DNA of 64,000 bases, taken from assembly GCA_963771845.1 (NCBI GenBank), contig CAVYVC010000015.1, positions 1 to 64,000 on the forward strand, in the 5' to 3' direction. How positions within the stretch are numbered: the stretch's first letter is position 1; every line of letters begins with the position of its first letter. Positions 44,707 to 53,696 of the stretch are shown here, piece after piece. Position numbers and translations under genes: made by a program. Source of the stretch: VAZQ01 sp963771845. GTDB lineage: Bacteria; Pseudomonadota; Alphaproteobacteria; Rhizobiales; Xanthobacteraceae. A model generated the notes under the pieces. That model searched no databases. It worked only from the letters and a program-made list of their open reading frames with translations, and was not told the origin of the DNA.

Positions 44707-46001
44707 AAGCGGTCCTCCAGCACCCTTGCTAAGATGGCTTGATTTTCTCGCGTAGCGCTTCCTGCGATTCGGCGGCTTCACGCCGCTTGTTGAATGGCAG
44801 CCTCGGATTTCCAGTTCCAGGGCATGAGATCGTCGATGCGCGAAGCCGGCCACAGGTTGACGAGCCTTGTGAGCACGTCGGTGAAGTATGTTTGCGGATC
44901 GACGCCATTGAGCTTGCAGGTTTCGACCAGTGAGGCAATGCACGCCCAATTCTGCGCTCCCTCATCATGACCTGCAAAGAGCGCATTTTTACGATTCAGT
45001 ACGATCGGCCGGATGCTTCTTTCGACAAGGTTGGTGTCAAGTTCGATGCGGCCGTCATCGAGGAAACGCGTGAGCCCGTCCCAGTGGTTGAAAGCATACC
45101 GGATGGCATCTGCGGTGAGGGACTTGCCGGAGAGGCGCGTGAGCTGGTGCTCGAACCAGGTTTTGAGATCGAGCACTAGCGGCTTGCTTCTCTCTTGGCG
45201 AGCGGCGCGGCGCGCGGCAGCGGTTTGCCCGCGGATCGTCTTCTCGATCAGGTAAAGCTTGGCAATGCGCTCGAGCGCTTCGCTGGCGACCGGCGCCTGG
45301 CCATCCTTGGCAATGTCGAAGAACTGGCGGCGCAGATGCGCCCAACAGAAGGCGAGCGTGATCGCCTCGCCGCCTGTCCTACCGGCGATCGCCTTGTATG
45401 CCGCATATCCGTCGCACTGCACGACGCCGCGATAGCCATCGAGCAGCTTCAGCGCATGAACGGCGCCCCGGCCTGGTGCGTAGGTATAAGCGACGGCGGG
45501 CGGATCATTCCCGCTCCATGGCCGGTCATCGCGGGCAATGGCCCAGAAGTATCCCTTCTTGGTCTGCCCGCGCCCGGGATCGAGCACCGGTGCCGTGGTC
45601 TCGTCCATCGCAATCTTGGCGGAGCCGAGGATCAGTTCGCGCATTCGCAAGTAAACCGGTGTGAGCTCGGCAGCTGCATAGCCCACCCAGAACGCCAGGA
45701 TCGCACGTTTGATATCGAGGCCTTGCGTGCGCAGCATCTGCGATTGCCGATAGAGCGGCAAATGCCAAGCGTATTTGGAAACGAGCACGTGGGCGACCAT
45801 CGACTCGGTCGGCAGCCCGCCTTTGATCAGCCGTTCCGGCGCCGGCGCCTGAACCACCGCCTGCTCACAGGCGCGGCAAGCGTATTTGGGACGGTGCGTC
45901 ACGAGCACTCGGAATTGCGCCGGGATCACATCGAGACGCTCGGAAGTCTCCTCGCCGATCCGATGCATGGGCGAGCGGCAACAGGGGCAATTGGTATCTT
46001 C
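44707..46001 (-). mobile_element. IS66-family element, one end missing
   Basis: The left end starts near GTAAGCGGTCCTCC at 44705-44718, typical of IS66 termini. The element breaks off at about 46001, so the tnpA, tnpB and N-terminal tnpC regions are absent. Confidence 0.7.
44778..46001 (-). pseudogene. IS66 transposase TnpC, N-terminus truncated
   Basis: The frame reads DTNCPCCRSPMHRIGEETSE, then the zinc-finger and catalytic parts (KYACRACEQAVVQAPAPERL, IAMDETTAPVLDPGRGQTKK, VVQCDGYAAYKAIAG, CWAHLRRQFFDIA, DLKTWFEHQL, GRIELDTNLVERSIRPIVLN). It ends with the usual IS66 C-terminal domain (NWACIASLVETCKLNGVDPQ). About 400 of some 520 residues remain. Just upstream of DTNCPCC is an in-frame TAG (46002-46004) and unrelated sequence. 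Confidence 0.92.
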
Positions 46002-46185
46002 CTACTGTCGGAAGCGCTCGAGCCACCCGTACCACCGAACGAAGGGTGCGAAAAGTTGCTGCTGCTGGGAGCGGGCTTTGGGCACCACCAAACGAGTCTG
46101 GTCGGCTCGTCCACTCATCCGACCGTAGCCACAGTGCCGAATGCTGCAGCAAATGATGCGTGCAAAGATACGAACTGTCGCCCAG

Positions 46186-46464
46186 CTATCTACCAACCGT
46201 ATCACGACCGCCGTTTCTTGGAGAGCTCGCGAACGGGCGGAAGTAACTTTGCGGAAAAAGAACTGAAAGTACCGACCGTTGGCTTGCGTCGGTCACCTTG
46301 ATTGACCAGCCACGCCAATCGACATCGTCTAATGTAACCATTCTATAAATCATCAACATCGCATGCATATGCGCAGCCGCAAGATCGCAGAAGTCGCGGC
46401 CTTTATTATCAAATATGGTGTCGTCCTTCGACGCCAAGTGGAAGTAAAAGCAATTCATTTGCAC
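46186..46464 (-). CDS. DUF6894 protein
   Basis: 92 residues: MQMNCFYFHLASKDDTIFDN, GRDFCDLAAAHMHAMLMIYR and DDVDWRGWSIKVTDASQRSV then LSVLFP. This is the DUF6894 pattern (YFHL...D..G......A..HA..L......DDxDWRGWxIxVxDxxGxxVLxVLFP), a small family common in Bradyrhizobium-group genomes, function unknown. The tail after VLFP is slightly longer than usual. Confidence 0.75.
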   Translation of the reverse strand: MQMNCFYFHLASKDDTIFDNKGRDFCDLAAAHMHAMLMIYRMVTLDDVDWRGWSIKVTDASQRSVLSVLFPQSYFRPFASSPRNGGRDTVGR

Positions 46465-47120
46465 TCACCCCTTATGCCGGTGCAGCTGACGGATATTTCA
46501 GGAGGGACTGTGATCTATCCTGTAGCCACGAGCTTGTCCGGGGAGATATACGCGTCACATGCAAAGTTGGGGTTGCTCGGTCCGAGTGAATTTGAAATGG
46601 GTTTAGCGTAAATTTTAGCCGCGTTGGCGGGAATACTAGGGTGTACCGGATGAGGTATGATAGTGTTCGGTGAAATGATGATGTAGTTTGGAGAATCGTG
46701 ACACGCGATCGGAGCCCGGATGATCGAGGTGCACCTGCGCATGAGCGATCAGTGGCCTGACCTCTGCGGTGCGGGTTGGCTGGAGTGCGCCTCTATGCCC
46801 AGCAAGAATGGGCTTTCGCCGATCGGGAGCAGCGCAACGGATATAGCGTGGTATTGTTCGGGCCTCATGGTCCAAAGTATCGTCATCCGCCCACGGCTCT
46901 GCTCGCGCGGATGCGCAGCATGCCGGGCGTTTCCAGCGTGCAGATCACCTTTCACGAGGAAAAGGATCCGCAAGGACACGCCATGCCGCCCGGCGGTTTC
47001 CGGCTTGCCATCGTGAATGCCTGGAGCCTCGCCGCCAGGATTTGCCGCACGCGACATGCTGAGCGCGTGTTTGCTTGGCCGCGCTGCGTAATTGGTGCGC
47101 ATCAAGTTGAAGGAGTCATC
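46465..47120. other. stretch without a firm gene
   Basis: The plus frame from 46776 runs into the FAH start but its own product (VLFGPHGPKYRHPP, VSSVQITFHEEKDPQGHAMP) is not a family I know and may be read-through. No IS or RNA recognised. Confidence 0.3.
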
Positions 47121-47607
47121 ATGAAAATTGTAGGATTCGAAGCTGATGGAGGTTGGCATCTCGGCGTGTTGGAGGGCGATGAGCTCGTCGATCTTCAGTC
47201 CGTCGACAAGACCATCCCCGGGGATCTCGGGGAGGTGTTGCGACGACACAGTGGCGATCTCTCTTCCTTGCGCGAAGCAGCGAAGCGAGCGCCGAGCACG
47301 GCGCGGCGCCTCCTCAAGGGTCTCAAGTTCGGCTTGCCCGTGGCCAGGCCCGGCAAGATCATCTGCCTGGGGCTGAACTATCTCGAACATGTCAAGGAAG
47401 GCTCCCAGCGCGACAACATTCCGAAATTCCCCACCATCTTCATGCGCGCCGCCACCTCGCTCGTGCCGCATGGGCAGCTGATCATTCGGCCCAAGGTGTC
47501 CGAGACGCTCGACTACGAGGCCGAGCTGATTTTTATCGTTGGCAAGCGCGCCAAGCATCTGAGCGCCGAGAACGCCTATTCCTGCATCGCCGGATACTCG
47601 TTCTCAC
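47121..47607 (+). pseudogene. fumarylacetoacetate-hydrolase-family gene, 3' truncated
   Basis: From ATG 47121 (AGGAG at 47110-47114): MKIVGFEADGGWHLGVLEGD, then PGKIICLGLNYLEHVKEGSQ (FAH fold entrance), KFPTIFMRAATSLVPHGQ and LDYEAELIFIVGKRAKHLSA, ending at IAGYSF. FAH-like hydrolases usually run another 120 residues. Here they are replaced, at about 47605, by the start of a different gene. The EAE metal-binding triad (E-x-E..D) is half present (EAELIF). Confidence 0.85.
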
Positions 47608-47716
47608 CATCTGCGGCTCGCTGCGCAAAGGCTCATACAACGCCATGGTGCAGCGGGCGCTCGTGGGGCTCGCCCCCGAAGGCATGCCGTTGAAAGCCGC
47701 CCCCTCGTATGCGGAG
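47600..47716 (+). pseudogene. N-terminal fragment of an NADPH-dependent FMN reductase
   Basis: In frame +2 the sequence reads VLTICGSLRKGSYNAMVQRA then LVGLAPEGMPLKAAPSYAE, the flavin-binding start of the FMN_red family (GSxRKGSYNxxLxxAL). It lacks a start codon because it is fused to the FAH fragment, and homology ends near 47716. Confidence 0.75.
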
Positions 47717-48274
47717 ACAGGCCTTTGGGTGATCCGGGCCATTCAGGCGGTCGACCCGCCCCGTGCACTCGGTCCAAACGCAGGGGTGCGAACTTGCAGC
47801 GTGCCTGGGTGCCGGAAGGTAGATCCCCATCGGGCCGGGCAACCGCCACCTCCCCTGGTATCAGGGAAAAATACAGGGAAGTCCCTTGTGGTAATATATT
47901 ACCACTACCCAAGCTCAAGTGCAACCATTGATTTTGCCGCGCAAGCGCCTACTTGTCAGAAGAGTTCCTCCGCCCGGAAACCGGGCGCGAGATTAGGATT
48001 GCCCCGCGACGGCCTTTGTCGCGTCGGATGGGAACGCCAGCGCTGAGCTCGCCGCGGCGCTCTTTGGATTAGCAGTCAAACCGAACACTGGAAGGGCCGC
48101 ACCTGCGGTCGGCTTACGGCGCCTGAGCATTGCCAAGCGGTAATGCGCAGCCGCCCCCGCCACCGAGGCTCGTGCGCCTCCCGGTCCGTCGAGCAAACGC
48201 TCGGCGGACGCCCGCAGCCGGCAGCTTGCCGCTGTGCGCGTGTTCAGATCGAAACAAACACAAGGACTGCAAGC
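47717..48274. other. stretch without a firm gene
   Basis: No frame with family resemblance or ribosome site between the FMN-reductase stump and the DUF5681 gene. Confidence 0.35.
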
Positions 48275-48664
48275 ATGTCTGAAGACTGCAAGGCCGAAAC
48301 TGTCGGCTACAAAAGACCGCCCCGCGCGCATCAGTTTCGCCCGGGGGAAAGTGGCAACCCGAGCGGGCGACCCAAGGGGATGCGCAATTTCAAGTCTGAG
48401 CTGCGCGAGGAACTCAGCGAACTCATCACCGTCCGCGATGGTGAGCGGGAGATCCAGGTGTCCAAACAGCGCGCGTTGATTAAGAGTTTGGTGGCGACAG
48501 CCATCGACGGCAATCAGCGCGCAGCGGCATCGGTGCTGGCGCTGTGCGTGCGCCTGCTCGCAGATGCAGACGACGATGAGCCGATCGAGGCCGAGGATGC
48601 GGAGATCGTCGAAGCCTTCGCCAAGCGCAAGAAGCGCGCAGCAGCCGGTGGAGCAAAAGCATGA
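48275..48664 (+). CDS. DUF5681 protein
   Basis: About 129 residues from ATG 48275 (MSEDCKAETVGYKRPPRAHQ). The DUF5681 signature FRPGESGNPSGRPKG is followed by a helical part (ELSELITVRDGEREIQVSKQ, AASVLALCVRLLADADDDEP) and a lysine-rich end (AFAKRKKRAAAGG). DUF5681 proteins typically precede terminase-like ATPases and may be their small-subunit counterpart (context-based inference). The stop overlaps the terminase ATG by 4 bp (ATGA). Confidence 0.85.
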   Translation: MSEDCKAETVGYKRPPRAHQFRPGESGNPSGRPKGMRNFKSELREELSELITVRDGEREIQVSKQRALIKSLVATAIDGNQRAAASVLALCVRLLADADDDEPIEAEDAEIVEAFAKRKKRAAAGGAKA

Positions 48665-50166
48665 GGCAAGATGTCAAACAGGTGCTGCGCACCGATCTTC
48701 TCTCGTTTGCGCGCAAGGCATTCGGGGAGGTGAACACCAATAAGCACATGCCCGAGTATCCTTATCTCGAGGTTCTGGCCTCACGGCTGGCAAACGTGGT
48801 GGGGGGCAAGACCAAGCGCCTCATCGTCAATCTACCCCCGCGGCATTACAAGAGCTGGATCGGGTCGATCTGCTTGGCGGCCTGGATCCTTGGCCGCGAT
48901 CCCTCCGCAAAGATCCTGATCGTGAGCTACGGTCAGGAGCTCGCCGACCAGATCGCCCATGCCATCCGGGAGATTCTGCGCAGCAAATGGTATCAGGAGC
49001 TGTTCAAGGGGACGAAGCTCAGCAAGAGCCGCTCAAAGCTTGGGGACTTTGTTACTACCGCAGGTGGAAGGGTGCGCTCGGTGTCGATTGAGGGCGGCGT
49101 CACCGGCCACGGCGCGGATTACATAATCCTCGATGACCCGACCGAGCTCAAAGACTGCGACAACGTCAAGCGTCTCGAGCGGGTGGTGGAACTGTTCGAC
49201 GGAGAGGTTCTCACGCGTCTCAACAATCCCAAGCGCGGATGCGTGGTGATCATCGCGCACCGGGTCAATGAGGACGACCTGTCGGGGCATCTGCTGCAGC
49301 AAGGGGGGTGGAAGCACTTGAAGCTGCCGCTGGTTGCTATGCGGCGGCGCAAGCACAAGCTCCCGGACGGCGGGATCTGGGTTCGGGAAAAGGGCGAGTT
49401 GCTGCAGCCCGATGCATTCACGCGGGCGGCGATCGAGCGTCTGCAGCTCGCGCGGCGTCCGGGGTTCGAGACGCTGTATCAGCAGAATCCGGGTGGCACC
49501 AAGCTGCGCATCAAGCCGGAGTATTTTGGAACTTTCTCGCCCATGCTGGTTCCGCTATCCGAGTTGGGGGTCGTGCTGAGCGTCGATCCCGGCCAAAAAG
49601 GCGGGCCTGACAACAGCTTCTCCGTAATCCAGGCGTGGTTGCCGGCAGGCGGCAAGCACCTGCTGCTGGACCAGTGGCGGGAGCAGGCGCGGTTTCCGGA
49701 TGTGCGGGATGCGCTTCGTAGAATGATGAAGAGGCACCGGGCGAGCGTGGTGCTGATTGAGGACACTAATCAGGGCCCCTCGCTATTGGCGCAGATTCGG
49801 TCCGTTCCGGGCATGCAGGTCTGGCCGATCATCCCGGTCGGCGGCAAGGTGGATCGTGCCCGCGCGCACCAGGCCGTCATCCGCAGGGGAGCGATTCAAC
49901 TCCCTTCGGATGCGATCTGGCGCGAGGCCTTCGTTGCGGAATGGAAACTCTTCCCGTGCGCGGGGTACGACGATCAGGTCGATGCCACGGTCCAATATTT
50001 GGAGTGGATCTCACGCAACCCTGCGCCGCCGAAGCGGGAGCGAGGGGGGATTGCCGCGATGAGCAATTTCCCCCTGCAGCAGATCCACCCGATCGGGTAT
50101 GTGCCGGACGGGCAAACCAGGGGGGGCGTGTTGAGGCTCAATCGACCGCTCCGGTGGTGGTGGTAA
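48661..50166 (+). CDS. phage terminase large-subunit-like protein
   Basis: 501 residues. ATPase part: Walker A-like LIVNLPPRHYKSW, motor strands AKILIVSYGQELADQIAHAI, Walker B YIILDDPTE and coupling motif VVIIAHRVNEDDLSGHLL. RNase H-like nuclease part: VLSVDPGQKGGPDNSFSVIQ (first Asp), VVLIEDTNQGPSLLAQI (second acid) and YDDQVDATVQYLEWI (third Asp). All active-site elements are visible and the length is normal. A dangling phage-packaging motor with no portal, capsid or protease gene nearby. The DUF5681/terminase pair ends in a strong terminator. Confidence 0.92.
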   Translation: MRQDVKQVLRTDLLSFARKAFGEVNTNKHMPEYPYLEVLASRLANVVGGKTKRLIVNLPPRHYKSWIGSICLAAWILGRDPSAKILIVSYGQELADQIAHAIREILRSKWYQELFKGTKLSKSRSKLGDFVTTAGGRVRSVSIEGGVTGHGADYIILDDPTELKDCDNVKRLERVVELFDGEVLTRLNNPKRGCVVIIAHRVNEDDLSGHLLQQGGWKHLKLPLVAMRRRKHKLPDGGIWVREKGELLQPDAFTRAAIERLQLARRPGFETLYQQNPGGTKLRIKPEYFGTFSPMLVPLSELGVVLSVDPGQKGGPDNSFSVIQAWLPAGGKHLLLDQWREQARFPDVRDALRRMMKRHRASVVLIEDTNQGPSLLAQIRSVPGMQVWPIIPVGGKVDRARAHQAVIRRGAIQLPSDAIWREAFVAEWKLFPCAGYDDQVDATVQYLEWISRNPAPPKRERGGIAAMSNFPLQQIHPIGYVPDGQTRGGVLRLNRPLRWWW

Positions 50167-50230
50167 GCGAGCCCTTTCCGAAGGGAATATGGAAAGGATC
50201 TGACGGGCTTCCTGCTCAGCCGTGATCAGG

Positions 50231-50265
50231 GAAAAGCCCTGGCCAATTCGGCCAGGGCTCTTTTT
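50231..50265 (+). terminator. rho-independent terminator of the DUF5681/terminase pair
   Basis: AGCCCTGGCC (50235-50244), loop AATTC, GGCCAGGGCT (50250-50259), then CTTTTT. A perfect 10-bp stem plus T run 65 bp after the terminase stop. Confidence 0.92.
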
Positions 50266-50484
50266 CACCCATACGACAGCAAAGCTGCCATCAGCCAGAC
50301 GAGTTCGTTGGCGCATTGATCGGCGAAGAAGCGAGTGATGTGTGGCAAGGCCGGATACGGCGGCGCCTTGGATGATGGCGACCAGCCAATCCAAATGATT
50401 GCCACGACCTGTTCCGATTGGTTGTGACGAAGATGCGCGGGGGCGTTGGAAGCGCCATTGGGCGCTGGTGATAGACAGGCGTAG

Positions 50485-50583
50485 TGGGTGGGGGGTGGGG
50501 GGGGGGGGGGGATGGTGGGGTGGGGGGGTGGTGGGGGGAGGGGGGGGGGGGGGGGGGGGGGGGAGGGGGGGGGGGGGGGGGGG
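50485..50583. repeat. homopolymeric G tract of about 100 bp
   Basis: Ninety-nine bases almost entirely G, interrupted by a few T and A. It would form G-quadruplexes in vivo, or reflect sequencing and assembly failure. Proline-, glycine-only frames across it are artefacts. Confidence 0.95.
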
Positions 50584-50596
50584 ACTGTGAGTTGGT

Positions 50597-50714
50597 AGGC
50601 GCGGCGCACGCAGTGGCGGTAGACATCGAAATGAATGTTCTGGTGATGTCAGGCTACCTGTGGGTTGGTCGCGGCACTCAAAAAATTCAGGCGCGGCGCA
50701 CGCAGTCGCGGTAG
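50597..50714 (+). repeat. pair of 26-bp direct repeats
   Basis: AGGCGCGGCGCACGCAGTGG... at 50597-50622 recurs at 50689-50714 with one base changed (TGG to TCG). The 66-bp spacer has no recognisable gene. The pair adjoins the G tract, so local duplication by an assembly or replication error is possible. Confidence 0.7.
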
Positions 50715-52172
50715 TGCGCAGCACGAGCAAGTAGCTGCGCGCGCCGTGACGTGCCTTCCCGCAGGTGACTCGCGGCGCGCACGCGGCGAGTCGTCCCTGT
50801 TGACGCTCACGAGGCCCACTCCCGGGTATTGAAACTGCACGCACTTGATGGGGGTTTGATGCCGGCCACATAGGTGAGAGCAGACTCTGACGCCGGGCTC
50901 TTCCTGTCTCGGGATGGCGGTCAGAGATTTTCAGCTGCAGTTGCTGAAATTGATAGCGGAATTACAAAGATCGTAAACGAGTAGTACTAGCCTGGATTTC
51001 CACGGAATGACATTCGCCTAACAGCCAGACCGCGCCAAGCCAGTCGGCTAAGACCGATCTGCGAACCCGTGATGTGGATTGGTGCGCTGATAGAGCATTG
51101 TACAATTCGCTCATCACCCATCGGCCGCGATGAGCAAAACGTACCCTGCCGCACCGCTTGACGAGAACCTCCTGTGGCACAGGCCTTTCTATAATTCCTG
51201 TCGGAATAGGTGTATTTGCGTCTTGAACACCGGTCAGGCACATACGGCTCGCAAAGATGTCTATCAGCGCACCATTTTGCCTAATCTCCCAGAAAAATCC
51301 TGAGTCGTATGAATCCCTTAGCCGTGTATTTGTTAGGGGAATCTGGCGGCGCGGAAATCCAGGCTCCGAGGGTCCCTGTTGACCCGCACCGGGGCATGGA
51401 GCGTGCAGGACCGATGACGACATGGGGGAGATGTTCGACCCGCGATAGTCGCTCACGACCTTTCCAGGTAGGCAGCAGGCTCTGGCCAAATATGAGCAAC
51501 AGGGCTCAAATTCTGTCTCGGGAGATGGCGGTCGAGATTTTAGCTGGACATCGGGCGTAAACGCGAATGAAGAGGCGGATCGCTTTGGCAGAACGCGGCG
51601 GGCGCGAATGCGCGCGAACGGCCGCGGACATCACGACGGCAGCGCGCTGTTACACACTTCCAGGGACACGATCTACGAACTCCATCGCGTCGCAAAGCTT
51701 TCATTCATCTCGTAACGCCATGCCGCACCAGTGAAGACGATGGCCAGCGTCAGCATCAATGAAATGATCAGTGTGATTGTTGAGATGGATCGAGGGCTCT
51801 CATTGGTTTTCTGGGAAGGAGCTCGATGGTCACATAAGCGCCATGGTTAACGCTGGTAAATACCGTCAGGACGTCCAGTGATGACGATTCTCGGAAGGCG
51901 GGGCCCCTGTCAGGGCGGCTGTCAAGGGAGCAGTGGGGCCCGTCGGTGCGCTTGTCCAAAAATTGGCGTAGTTGATGTTGGAACTTTCAATGAGCTTCAG
52001 CATCACGACGAAAGTGCAGTTGGTCGAGGTCGCTCTTGGGAGTGCTGTTCGCCAAGAGCTTGGCAACCTGACCTGTCTAGCGCCGTGCTCAACCAGGACT
52101 AACTGTGTAAACGCGGCCTAGTTACCAATCGTTAACCATAAACGGCGATTCTCACGGCGGGAGGACGCGGAG
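50715..52172. other. 1.5-kb stretch without a firm gene
   Basis: A minus-strand frame (50962-51489) has protein-like segments (VPQEVLVKRCGRVRFAHRGR) but no recognisable family. A motif CTGTCTCGGGATGGCGGTC near 50904 recurs with small changes near 51513 (CTGTCTCGGGAGATGGCGGT), each followed by GAGATTTT. They may be remnants of one duplicated element. No RNA gene found. Confidence 0.4.
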
Positions 52173-52637
52173 ATGATTCACGTCAGTGCGGTGGGGGGAA
52201 AACCTGTAAGGGGTCCGGACGGTTCTGTCCTGACGCTCGCTGACCTGCCATCACCGGATACGAAACGATGGGTGATTCGACGCAAAGCCATTGTTGCCGC
52301 CGCGGTGCGCGGCGGCTTAATAACTCTGGATATGGCGTGCAGCCGGTATAGCTTACATCCCGAGGAGCTGGTGTCGTGGCAGTATTACATTGACCGTTAC
52401 GGATTTCCGGCCCTTCGTACGAAAAGGTTCAGGTTACGTCAGGCCGGCCCAGCGCAGCGGGTGGATTCGTTCTACCCGAGGGGCCCGGCCGGCTCGTCGA
52501 GACAAGCTTCGAAACATGGCACTAACACGCCTATGTCACTTTTTAGATGGGAACCGATCAAAGGCGCTGCAGTTCTGTTTTGTCCCGCTTTCACGTTTGC
52601 TTTTGAGTATCCTTGCTTCGATCACTCCGAGAGCTGA
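52173..52637 (+). CDS. SciP-like (DUF1153) CtrA-inhibitor homologue with C-terminal extension
   Basis: Residues 10-92 match SciP/DUF1153 proteins: VRGPDGSVLTLADLPSPDTK, RWVIRRKAIVAAAVRGGLIT, LDMACSRYSLHPEELVSWQY and IDRYGFPALRTKRFR. In Caulobacter SciP blocks CtrA-dependent transcription through this small HTH protein of about 90 residues. Here the frame continues for some 60 more residues of arginine/proline/serine-rich sequence without a stop, so either a fusion or stop-loss. The domain itself looks complete. ATG 52173 is preceded by GCGGAG. It faces the broken L,D-transpeptidase gene. Confidence 0.8.
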   Translation: MIHVSAVGGKPVRGPDGSVLTLADLPSPDTKRWVIRRKAIVAAAVRGGLITLDMACSRYSLHPEELVSWQYYIDRYGFPALRTKRFRLRQAGPAQRVDSFYPRGPAGSSRQASKHGTNTPMSLFRWEPIKGAAVLFCPAFTFAFEYPCFDHSES

Positions 52638-52649
52638 GGGTCGAGGCAA

Positions 52650-53158
52650 CGGATCACTTTTCATTGGGGCAAGAACCACCACGATCGCGCCGACCTTAAC
52701 TCGATTGTATAGATCAATCACATCCTCGTTTCTCATACGAATACAGCCGGACGAAATAGCCCTCCCAATATGTTCTGGCTGATTCGTGCCGTGGATGCGG
52801 AAGAGGGTATCCTTGTTACCCTGATACAGATAAAGGGCGCGGGCGCCCATGGGATTCTGAGGTCCTCCTTCCACAAAATCAAGCACGTTGCCGAGCTGAC
52901 GTTTGATCGCCGCAGTTGGGTCCAACTCGGCGTTCCTCTTGCGTCGCAATGCCTGGATCGCCGCATCGCCGACAAGCAAATCCTCGCCCACGAAGACACC
53001 GATGGCAGGATCGCCGTGTCCTTCGCGAGTAAGTAATAGAGATAACGCCCGTCTGTATCGATCACGATTGAACCCGCAGCTTCTTTGCGATGAAATTCGA
53101 CGACCGCGCGTTGGTAAGCGGTCGGAAGAACGACGTTCGCATAAGGCGCATCCGCCAA
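52650..53158 (-). pseudogene. L,D-transpeptidase (YkuD), frameshifted
   Basis: From ATG 53158: YANVVLPTAYQRAVVEFHRK then GSIVIDTDGRYLYYLLAKD. The frame then shifts near 53000, and the C-terminal part continues in another frame: GGPQNPMGARALYLYQ, RIHGTNQPEHIGRAISSGCI (catalytic His and Cys) and RMRNEDVIDLYNRVKVGA. Rhizobial ErfK/YbiS-type enzymes cross-link peptidoglycan 3-3. The central part (usually RYGIGVGRxGF...) is replaced by unrelated residues, so the gene is inactive. LdtR, the usual regulator of these enzymes, is also broken in this window (36556-37045). Confidence 0.82.
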
Positions 53159-53573
53159 AAGCCTACGGCCAGCGGCGTAAGATTAGGGTCGGCCGACTGG
53201 ATGTATGATTGTCTGCGCGCATCCGCCAAGCAACTGCCCGGTCAAGATGAAGAGCAACCAGCAACGTTTCATTGTTCTCGGCTACGTGGGTTCTCAAGAT
53301 GCAAAAGTGGCGATCAGGAACGCAGGGACAAGCTCGCTCTCTCAGCGGAAGCTGGATCAGTCAGCTCGGCGCATTATTATGCGACCCTTAAACCTTTATT
53401 CAGCCGGTTCGGTTGACCGAATGTTAAAGCACTAAAATTAGCCACTCCTCGTCAAATCGGCTTTGGTCGGTCTAGCGTGCGCGGTTGAGGTAAGGGACAG
53501 GCTTCTGCCCCGGCTACACATATCAGGCTTATGTCCGCAATTCGCGAGAGATCGCATCGATCTTCACGTTCGG
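53159..53573. other. stretch without a firm gene
   Basis: Only short frames of shadow-like composition. Confidence 0.3.
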
Positions 53574-53696
53574 CTAGAGCTTGCCCGAACTCGATCGCCA
53601 CGCGTATTGGTGATTTTGCTTCCGCTTGAAGGGCTCGCCACAATAGGCGCATTTGGCGGCAGGATTTTGGGTCGGGCACCCGTTAACGACAGCCAT
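53574..53696 (-). CDS. very short zinc-finger-like protein
   Basis: 40 residues from ATG 53696, which overlaps the TGA of the upstream gene as TGATG. It has CAYCGEPFKRKQNHQYAWRS, the first half of a small treble-clef-like finger (CxHCGxPFxxRQxHxYxWRSS) found in rhizobial proteins. The second cysteine pair is missing, so it may be a 3'-truncated gene. Confidence 0.4.
   Translation of the reverse strand: MAVVNGCPTQNPAAKCAYCGEPFKRKQNHQYAWRSSSGKL

Noticed and set aside
46749..47558. A 269-residue minus-strand frame.
   Set aside because: It is antisense to the clearly coding FAH-family fragment and lacks family resemblance.
50011..50871. Proline- or glycine-rich proteins across 50.4-50.6 kb.
   Set aside because: They translate the homopolymeric G tract and are not credible genes.
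50962..51489. A 175-residue minus-strand gene.
   Set aside because: Some protein-like segments, but no recognisable family, ribosome site or neighbour support; left unannotated.
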